DNA of 6,935 nt from Pseudomonadota bacterium (lineage in GTDB: Bacteria > Myxococcota > UBA9042 > PHBI01): positions 1 to 6,935 of the forward strand of contig SYAK01000551.1 in assembly GCA_005788935.1 (NCBI GenBank), read 5' to 3'. The notes under the pieces are model-generated. The model did no database searches and was not told where the DNA came from. It worked only from the letters and a program-made list of their open reading frames with translations. Positions within the stretch are counted from its first letter, which is position 1, and each line of letters begins with the position of its first letter. This document shows, piece by piece, positions 1-6,366 of the stretch. The translations under genes were made by a program, and so were the position numbers.

Positions 1-1
1 C

Positions 2-599
<598 letters not shown>

Positions 600-603
<4 letters not shown>

Positions 604-3353
604 AGCGCCCACGCCGCAACAGGACGGGGGCTGTGGTTGCTGGGACGCGCCCGCTGCCGCCCATCGAGACCCGCACGATCCACAAGCGCATGCTGCTCGT
701 CGCGGCGGGGCTCGCGGCGATGTTCCTCGTGGCCGCGACCCGCGCGGTGGTGCTGCAGACGGCGGAGGCCCCCGCGCTGCTGCGTGAGGCCGCGCGCAAC
801 TACGTGCGCTCCGAGACCCTTGACGACTGGCGTGGCGACGTCGTCGACCGGAACGGGCGGCTGCTCGGCATCACCGTCCACCGCTGGGCGCTGACGGCCG
901 ACCCGAAGGAGGTCAAGGACCCGCGGCGGGCCGCCGAGATCCTCGCGCCCATCGCGGGGGTGTCGCCCGCCGAGGTGATGCGGCGCCTCGACCCGACGAG
1001 CGCCGTGGATCCCGACGACATGCGCCCCGGACACCCGGCGCAGCAGCTCGCGCGCCGCCTCTCGGCGCCGATGCTCGTGGCCCTCGGCGAGCTCTTCGGG
1101 ACCGATCGGGCTCGCCTCGACGTGCGGCTCGATTTGCTCGAGAAGTTCATGCAGCTCGAGCAGCTCAAGACGCCCGCCGTGTTCCCGGTGGTCGATCTGC
1201 TCGCCTCGGCGGCCGAGCGGACCGCGTCGGCCCTGACAGCCGACGTCGCTGACCTGCGCTTCTTTCCGACGGGCGGGCGGCGCTTCGCCTACATCGCCCG
1301 CGACCTCGACGACGAGGCCGTCAAGCGCCTCTCGGCCGCGCGCGACGCCGAGCTCGACCGCTGCCGCGAGGCGCGCGAGCTGCGCCAGCCCTGTGTCAAC
1401 GCGCTGACCGCCATCTGGGTGCGCCCCGAGCCACGCCGCTACTATCCAAAGCGCGACCTCGCCTCCCAGGTGCTCGGGCTCGTCGGGCGTGACGGCGAGG
1501 GCCTGTCGGGCATCGAGCGGGCGTTTGACGCCTTCCTCGCCGGTGGGCTCCACCGGGCGGCCGTCATCAAGGACCAGCGCGGGCGGCGCATCTTCCTCGA
1601 CGGGCTGCCACAGGACGCGCAGCTGCTCGCCAACACGGTCGAGCTGACGATTGATCAGCATATTCAGGCGCTCGCCGAGCGCGAGCTGTCGCGGGCGTGC
1701 ATGGCCTCTGGCGCGCGCGCGGGCTATGCGGTCGTCGTGCGGCCGAAGACGGGGGAGGTGCTCGCGGCGGCGAACTTCCCGGCCTACAACCCGAACAACG
1801 CGCAGGAGTGGTTTCGGGATCAGGCGCCGATCCGCGAGGAGCGGGCGGCGCTCGCGCAGAAGCGGCGTGATCTCACCTGGGCGGCGTCCTGGGGGCTGAA
1901 TCAGGTCGCCTGGGGCGACGCGGCGCGGGCGGAGGCGGCTCAGAAGGAGCACATCGCGGCGCTCGAGACGGCGACGGACGCCTTCGTGGAAATGCAGCAT
2001 GCGCATCCCAATGCATCACGCAACACGGCATTTCTCGACATCTATGAGCCTGGCTCGATCATGAAGGTCTTCACCGTGGCGGCGGGTCTCGAGGCTGGCG
2101 TGGTGAGCCCGGGGACGGTCTTCGATCTCGAGGGTGGCGACTGGGAGGTCGGCGATCACGACGGCAGCGTCATCCACGACGTCAGCAAGCAACGCTCGGG
2201 CAACCTCGCGCTGATCCTGAAGAAGAGCTCGAACATCGGGGCCGCCAAGATCGCCTTTCTGCTCGGCTCCGAGCGCCTCGAGAACACGCTGCGGGCCTTC
2301 GGGTTCGGGGCGCAGACGGGCAGCGGCTTCCCGGGCGAGGCGCGCGGGTTGTTGCGGCCGTCGGCCTCGTGGGTGCCAATCGAGCTCGCGAACGTGAGCT
2401 TCGGGCAGGGCATGGCCGCGACCGGCATCCAGCTCGTGATGGGGCTCGCGGCCCTCGCCAACGACGGCAGGCTGATGCGCCCGCTGCTGGTTCATCGGGT
2501 CCTCGATGGGGAAGGTCGCCCGCTGCACACCTTTGCACCCGAGGTCGTGCGCGAGGCCGTGCGCCCGAAGACCGCGAAGGCCGTGCTGTCGCTGATGCAG
2601 GCGGTCGTCGAGCCCGATGGCACGGGGCGTCGGGCCTACATCCCGGAGTACCCGGTGTCTGGCAAGACGGGGACGGGGCAGAAGCCGCACCTCCGCCGTC
2701 GAGGTTATGCGGAGGATATGTGGGTCAACACATTTTTTGGTGTTGCACCCGTCGAGGCGCCGGAGCTGGCGATCGTGGTCCTCGTCGACGAGCCGAAGGG
2801 CAAGCAGCACGGCGGCGGCCTCATCGCGGCCCCAGCCTTCCGCGCCATCATGGAGGGCAGCCTCGCGTACCTCGGGGTGCCCTCGCCGTTCACCGCTTCG
2901 CGTCGCCACATCTGGCTCGATCCGGCCACGCTCGCCGATCGGCGTGCGCTCGAGCATGACGCGGCCCCGCAGGCCGCGGACCGCCTCGCCGAGCTCGTCC
3001 CGCCCGTCGCTCCCGCCTCGGACGGGACCCTCCCGGTGCCGGATTTCCTCGGGTTGACGATGCGCGAGGTGCGGGTGCTCGCGTCGCGGGTCGGCCTGCG
3101 GGTGCGCTACGTCGGAACCGGGGTCGCGGCGAGTCAGGACGTGCCGCCGAACAGCCGCGTGGCGGCCGAACGCGACGTCGTGGTGACCTTCGCGTCCCGC
3201 CTGCCCGGCGCCCACCTCGCCGGGACCCCCGGGGCGCCGACCACGCCGACGTCGGCCGTCTTCGACCGGACGTTCGGCGCGCTCGTCGTCACGGGGGCAT
3301 CCCCGCTCCCGGCACCACCTGCGTCGGCTCCTCCACTTCCGGAGGTGCAGTGA
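600..3353 (+). CDS. ftsI: FtsI (PBP3-type) peptidoglycan D,D-transpeptidase with PASTA domain
   Basis: Class B penicillin-binding protein that crosslinks septal peptidoglycan in the periplasm, working with FtsW. It has 917 residues; E. coli FtsI has 588. Layout: basic cytoplasmic N-terminus (1-30); membrane anchor (about 31-53); N-terminal pedestal domain with RGDVVDRNGRLLG (78-90), RRYYPKRDLASQVLG (279-293) and GLSGIERAFD (301-310); transpeptidase domain (about 350-760); PASTA domain (about 811-865); Pro/Ala/Thr-rich tail (868-917). All three catalytic motifs are intact: SIMK with nucleophile Ser486 (codon 2055-2057), SSN 543-545 and KTG 689-691. Two stretches seem inserted relative to E. 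coli FtsI: about 133-222, and about 64 extra residues within 401-473, just before the SxxK motif. Cys255 and Cys265 could pair in the periplasm. ATG 600 overlaps the ftsL stop (ATGA) behind GGGAGGGG at 589-596. Orthology to FtsI rather than a sporulation paralogue rests on dcw context. Confidence 0.96.
1800..2018 (+). other. FtsI segment 401-473 enlarged between YNPNN and RNTA, before the SxxK motif
   Basis: In E. coli FtsI about nine residues separate YNPNN from RNRT and the EPGS-x-x-K nucleophile motif. Here the equivalent gap, between YNPNN (396-400) and RNTA (474-477), is 73 residues, so about 64 are extra. The segment is rich in Glu, Arg, Ala and Lys, looks mainly helical, and carries four tryptophans (404, 427, 431, 438). 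The reading frame is open through it and flanking motifs are intact, so it is not an obvious frameshift artefact. Its function is unknown; a lid or partner-binding helical hairpin near the active site is inference only. Confidence 0.7.
1989..2034. repeat. Widely spaced inverted repeat in ftsI (GAAATGC / GCATTTC)
   Basis: GAAATGC (1989-1995) and its exact reverse complement GCATTTC (2028-2034) flank 32 bases that themselves hold the short palindromes GCATGC, ATGCGCAT and ATGCAT. GC is about 52% by hand count, well under the surroundings. It encodes FtsI residues 464-479, at the end of the apparent insertion and just before the SxxK motif. The repeat is real in the sequence; the wide spacing makes a functional hairpin doubtful. 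Confidence 0.45.
2722..2750. repeat. Stem-loop-forming inverted repeat in ftsI
   Basis: GGGT plus CAACAC (2722-2731) pairs with GTGTTG (2740-2745) and ACCC (2747-2750), leaving a single bulged C at 2746 and an eight-base loop ATTTTTTG. This is a 10-bp stem. The core 2726-2745 is 35% GC. It lies within FtsI codons 708-717, downstream of the KTG motif, and six consecutive codons from 2730 (ACA TTT TTT GGT GTT GCA) depart from the strong G/C-ending preference. It is not a terminator by position: it is mid-gene and its T-run is in the loop. Confidence 0.6.
3030..3194 (+). other. PASTA domain at the FtsI C-terminus
   Basis: Residues about 811-865 of FtsI read as one PASTA repeat: opening LPVPDFLGLTMREVRVLASRVGL matches the 'vPdl.G.s..eA...l...gl' pattern, followed by a strand (RVRYVGTG), a QDVPPNS turn typical of the 'qsp.pG..v' element, and a closing VVVTFA strand. 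PASTA domains occur in PBPs and Ser/Thr kinases, where some bind peptidoglycan or adjust transpeptidase activity. It is followed by roughly 50 residues rich in Pro, Ala and Thr with no recognised fold. Confidence 0.85.
3341..3347 (+). promoter_or_regulatory. Shine-Dalgarno that sets the murE start
   Basis: GGAGGTG lies at the end of ftsI. It is too close to the possible GTG start at 3350 (two bases) but well placed for ATG 3353, so ATG 3353 is preferred. The start then shares one base with the ftsI stop (TGATG), an arrangement typical of translational coupling. The same GGAGGTGC octamer precedes murF and mraY. Confidence 0.8.
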
Positions 3354-4885
3354 TGGGCGCACGGTCCCTCACCTCGCTCCTTGGCCGCATCCCGGGGGCG
3401 CGGCTCCACGGGCGCGATCGGGTCGTGCCGGCGTTCTCGGCGGACTCGCGCCGCATCGGACCGGGGGACGTCTTCGTCGCCATCCCCGGGGTGTCACGCG
3501 ACGGGCGCACCTTTATCGCGGACGCGCGCGCGCGCGGGGCGGGCGTCATCGTGGCGGCCGAGCCGCCGCCAGCCGATCTTGGCGAGCTCGCGTGGCTCGA
3601 GACGACAGACCCGGCCCTGGCGCTCGCAGGCCTCGCGGCGGCCTTCCACGCCGATCCGGCCGAGGCGGTCCGGGTACTTGCGACGACGGGTACGAACGGC
3701 AAGACCACGACGAGCTTCCTGCTCCAGGCGATCCTCGCGCACGCGGGTCACCCGACCGGGCTGCTCTCGACGGTGCGCATCGAAACCGGTGCTCGGACCG
3801 AGCCAGCCGCTTTCACCACGCCACCAGCCCCTGACTTCCATCGTCTTCTCGCGGAGATGCGCGACGCTGGCTGTGCCTTCGCGGCCGTCGAGGCGAGCTC
3901 GCACGGGCTCGACCAGCGCCGGATCGCCGGGCTCCGCGTCGCGGTCGCGGGTTACACGAACCTCTCGCGCGACCACCTCGATTACCATGGCACGATGGCG
4001 GCCTATGCCGACGCCAAGGCCATCCTCTTCCGCGAGCTCGCGGACCGCGCAGCTGTCTGCGTCGATGACGTATTCGGTTGCGTCCTTGCGCGTGACTTCG
4101 CAGGGCCGACGCTCACGATCGCGACCGCGACAGGTCCCGATGGGGCCCTCGCCCGAGCCGCGGACGGCGGAGGTGCCGATGTCGCGCTCGCGTCGCCACG
4201 GTTGACGCTTGCGGGCAGCGAGGCGGATCTGCATACGCCCGACGGGCTCACGCGCCGCCTCGTGACGCGGCTCGTCGGGGCCCACAACCTGCAGAACGCG
4301 GCGCTCGCGGTCACGATGGCCCATCTCGCCGGGCTGACGTGGGAGTCGGCGCTCGCGGGTCTCGCGGTGGCGGGTGGTGCCCCAGGCCGCCTCGAGCGCT
4401 GTATCGGCCCCGAGGGAGGGCCGGCCGTCTTCGTCGATTATGCCCACACGCCCGACGCGCTCGGCCAGGTCCTCGCGACCGTCCGCGCGGTGGCGGCCGC
4501 CTCGCCTGGCGCCCGGCTCGTCTGCGTCTTCGGGGCGGGCGGTGACCGCGACCGCGGCAAGCGCCCCGAGATGGCCCGCGAGGCCGCGAGGCACGCCGAT
4601 CGCATCGTCCTGACCTCGGACAACCCGCGCTCCGAGGACCCGGAGGCGATCCTCGACGATGTCGCCGCCGGGCTTCCCGCGGGTGCCGAGGCCCTCCGCA
4701 TCACGGACCGCCGCGCCGCCATCCACGCGGCGGTCAGCATGGCCTCCCCCTCGGATGTTATCGTCATCGCGGGCAAGGGCCACGAGGACTACCAGATCGT
4801 CGGCGACGTCCGCCTCGCCTTTGATGACCGCGCCGTGGCCGCCGAAGCCCTCGCGACGCGCGGATGCCGGGAGGTGCGTTCATGA
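3353..4885 (+). CDS. murE: MurE, UDP-MurNAc-L-Ala-D-Glu:meso-diaminopimelate ligase
   Basis: Cytoplasmic ATP-dependent Mur ligase that adds the third residue of the peptidoglycan stem peptide; 510 residues, a normal length. From ATG 3353 the N-terminal UDP-binding domain has SADSRRIGPGDVFVAI (about 29-44). The ATP-binding central domain has the P-loop GTNGKT (113-118), TTP (156-158), EASSHGLDQRR (180-190), TNLSRDHLDYHG (202-213) and YADAKAILF with the candidate carbamylated Lys222. GAHNLQNA (309-316) and VDYAHTPDAL (361-370) lead into the C-terminal domain. DNPR at 423-426, followed by SEDP, is the motif associated with meso-diaminopimelate selection, as opposed to the lysine-adding enzymes. 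GKGHEDYQ (474-481) is also present. The stop overlaps murF by four bases (ATGA). Substrate choice is inferred from the motif; the family assignment is secure. Confidence 0.97.
   Translation: MGARSLTSLLGRIPGARLHGRDRVVPAFSADSRRIGPGDVFVAIPGVSRDGRTFIADARARGAGVIVAAEPPPADLGELAWLETTDPALALAGLAAAFHADPAEAVRVLATTGTNGKTTTSFLLQAILAHAGHPTGLLSTVRIETGARTEPAAFTTPPAPDFHRLLAEMRDAGCAFAAVEASSHGLDQRRIAGLRVAVAGYTNLSRDHLDYHGTMAAYADAKAILFRELADRAAVCVDDVFGCVLARDFAGPTLTIATATGPDGALARAADGGGADVALASPRLTLAGSEADLHTPDGLTRRLVTRLVGAHNLQNAALAVTMAHLAGLTWESALAGLAVAGGAPGRLERCIGPEGGPAVFVDYAHTPDALGQVLATVRAVAAASPGARLVCVFGAGGDRDRGKRPEMAREAARHADRIVLTSDNPRSEDPEAILDDVAAGLPAGAEALRITDRRAAIHAAVSMASPSDVIVIAGKGHEDYQIVGDVRLAFDDRAVAAEALATRGCREVRS
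4869..4876 (+). promoter_or_regulatory. Shine-Dalgarno that sets the murF start
   Basis: GGGAGGTG is followed after five bases by ATG 4882, which forms an ATGA overlap with the murE stop. An in-frame ATG at 4864 would place this ribosome-binding site inside the coding sequence and has no comparable site before it, so the 4882 start is preferred and removes six residues from the longest ORF. Confidence 0.8.
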
Positions 4886-6366
4886 GGCCGCTCACCGCCC
4901 GCTTCATCGCCGAGGCCACCAGCGGTCGCGTCGTCGCGGGTGACCCGTCGCGCGTCTTCACGGCGCTCTCGAGCGACAGCCGGACGACCCCGCCGGGGGC
5001 GCTCTTCGTCCCGCTGTCGGGGCCACGCTTCGACGGCCACGCCTTCATCGCCGACGTCCTCGTACGCGGGGCTGGCGGGGCCTTCCTCGAGACCGCGCGC
5101 GCCGACGCGCTGGTGCCGTCGCTGCTGGCTGGCGAGGCCCCGCTCATCGCGGTCCCCGACGTCCTCCGTGCGCTCGGCGATCTGGCGCGCGCCTTGCGCG
5201 ACCTTCACCCGGGTCGCTTCGTCGCGATCACCGGCTCGAGCGGCAAGACGACCGTGAAAGAGCTCGTCTCCGCCGCGCTCTCTGCCTTCGGGCCGGTCGC
5301 GAAGACGCCTGGCAACCTCAACAATCAAATCGGGTTGCCCCTGACCCTCGGCCAGACGGACGGCCACGAGCGCCACGTCGTCCTCGAGCTCGGCATGTCC
5401 GCGCCAGGCGAGATCGCGCACCTCGCGCACCTCGCACGTCCGGACGTGACCGTCGTCACGATGGCCGCCGAGGCGCACCTCGCGAGCTTCAGCTCGGTCG
5501 ACGGCATCGCCGACGCCAAGTGCGAGCTCTTCGCGCATCAGCCCGCGGCCGCTGTCGCGGTCGCCAACGCCGACGACCCACGGATCCTCGGGCGGGCGAG
5601 CGCCCTGGCAGGCGAGCGCCTCGTGACCTGGGGCCGGGCCGAGGGCGCCACGGTGCGCGTCGTGGCCCGCCATCTGACTCTCGGCGCCGGTGCCGCACCA
5701 CGTCTCGCGGTCGAGTTGAAGGTTGGGATTCCAAATATTGGAACACCAACCATTTCCTTGCAATTGCAAACGATGGCACTGCATGACGCCGAGAACGCAG
5801 CCGCGGCCATCGCCGTGGTCGTGGCGCTCGGCCTCGACGTCCATGCCGCCGCGACGGCCCTCGAGGCCGGATTCCGGCCCGCCCCGCACCGGATGAACGC
5901 GCTGACCCCGCGGGCCGGCCTCCTCGTCCTCGACGACGCCTACAACGCGAACCCGGCGTCGATGCGCGGGGCGCTCGCGACGGTCGCCGCTCTCGCTGAC
6001 TTGCAGCCTCGGGCCCGTCGCGTGCTCGTCCTCGGCACGATGCACGAGCTCGGGCCTGACAGCGCGCGGCTCCACCGGGAGCTCGGCGCCGCCGCGGGGG
6101 CTCTCGCCCCAATCTTCGTCCTCGCCACCGGGCCCGAGGCCGCGAGCCTCGTCGCGAGCGTCTCCGCGGTCGCTCCCGAGGCCCATGTCCGCGCCGTGCC
6201 TGACCTCGACGACGGACTCGCGCAGCTGCATGACCTCGCCGCCACAGCGACGCCCGACGCTCCGCTGCATGTCCTGCTGAAGGGCAGCCGCGCTGAGCGC
6301 CTCGAGCGCGCGCTGTCAGCCCTCGGGGTCCCACCCGCCCCTGACAAGCTCCAGGGAGGTGCCTGA
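4882..6366 (+). CDS. murF: MurF, UDP-MurNAc-tripeptide D-alanyl-D-alanine ligase
   Basis: Cytoplasmic Mur ligase that joins D-Ala-D-Ala to UDP-MurNAc-tripeptide using ATP; 494 residues, slightly longer than the common 450-470. The N-terminal domain has SSDSRTTPPGALFVPL (30-45). The ATP domain has the P-loop GSSGKT (118-123), the MurF-type NLNNQIGLPLTL (145-156), ELGMSAPGEI (169-178) and DAKCEL around Lys213. The C-terminal domain shows the strong signature LDDAYNANPASMRGAL (350-365), GTMHELG (385-391) and LLKGSRAERLE (465-475). The stretch VTMAAEAHL (192-200) is where many homologues read VTNxGxAHL, so an often conserved Asn is Met here. Residues 280-297 are encoded by an unusually AT-rich, palindromic stretch (about 40% GC over 5716-5775). 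The stop TGA overlaps the mraY start by one base. Substrate context from murE makes the product the pentapeptide precursor. Confidence 0.96.
   Translation: MRPLTARFIAEATSGRVVAGDPSRVFTALSSDSRTTPPGALFVPLSGPRFDGHAFIADVLVRGAGGAFLETARADALVPSLLAGEAPLIAVPDVLRALGDLARALRDLHPGRFVAITGSSGKTTVKELVSAALSAFGPVAKTPGNLNNQIGLPLTLGQTDGHERHVVLELGMSAPGEIAHLAHLARPDVTVVTMAAEAHLASFSSVDGIADAKCELFAHQPAAAVAVANADDPRILGRASALAGERLVTWGRAEGATVRVVARHLTLGAGAAPRLAVELKVGIPNIGTPTISLQLQTMALHDAENAAAAIAVVVALGLDVHAAATALEAGFRPAPHRMNALTPRAGLLVLDDAYNANPASMRGALATVAALADLQPRARRVLVLGTMHELGPDSARLHRELGAAAGALAPIFVLATGPEAASLVASVSAVAPEAHVRAVPDLDDGLAQLHDLAATATPDAPLHVLLKGSRAERLERALSALGVPPAPDKLQGGA
5311..5339. repeat. Inverted repeat GGCAACC / GGTTGCC in murF
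   Basis: Perfect 7-base arms (5311-5317 and 5333-5339) enclose a 15-base AT-rich loop with 5 G/C. It covers MurF residues 144-153, the conserved NLNNQIGLP stretch. The right arm depends on the codon TTG for Leu, where CTC or CTG is usual in these genes. Much of the AT content follows from the Asn and Gln residues, so chance is plausible. Confidence 0.5.
5721..5769. repeat. Two-shell dyad plus 12-base palindrome in murF
   Basis: GGTTGG (5721-5726), TTCCAA (5729-5734), TTGGAA (5738-5743) and CCAACC (5746-5751) form a nested inverted repeat exactly centred on base 5736, with a three-base centre and two mismatched positions per side. Six bases later, TTGCAATTGCAA (5758-5769) is a perfect 12-base palindrome. 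The surrounding 60 bases (5716-5775) are 40% GC by hand count. The stretch is in frame, encoding MurF residues 280-296 before the interdomain ALHDAENA segment. Confidence 0.65.
6354..6361 (+). promoter_or_regulatory. Shine-Dalgarno for mraY
   Basis: GGGAGGTG within the last codons of murF sits four bases before ATG 6366. The start shares its A with the murF stop (TGATG), the same design as the ftsI-murE junction. Confidence 0.75.

Noticed and set aside
1643..1659. GCTGA/TCAGC inverted repeat in ftsI
   Set aside because: Arms are only 5 bp with a 7-base centre, too short to support as a separate feature; noted only as a weak member of the island pattern.
2722..2750. Rho-independent terminator
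   Set aside because: The T-run is in the loop, not after the stem, and the hairpin is in the middle of ftsI with coupled genes downstream.
2016..3362. Second long - strand open frame opposite ftsI
   Set aside because: It mirrors the ftsI codon pattern and gives Arg-rich protein with no recognisable motif; it is a shadow of ftsI.
3494..4783. Long - strand open frame opposite murE
   Set aside because: Antisense shadow of murE with Arg/Gly-rich composition and no motif.
5758..5769. Chromosome partition (parS) or dif-type site
   Set aside because: The palindrome TTGCAATTGCAA does not match the parS consensus TGTTCCACGTGAAACA, and no 28-base dif-like XerC/XerD arrangement is visible.
4789..6270. 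Long - strand open frame opposite murF
   Set aside because: Same GC-driven antisense artefact; murF on the + strand has every family signature.
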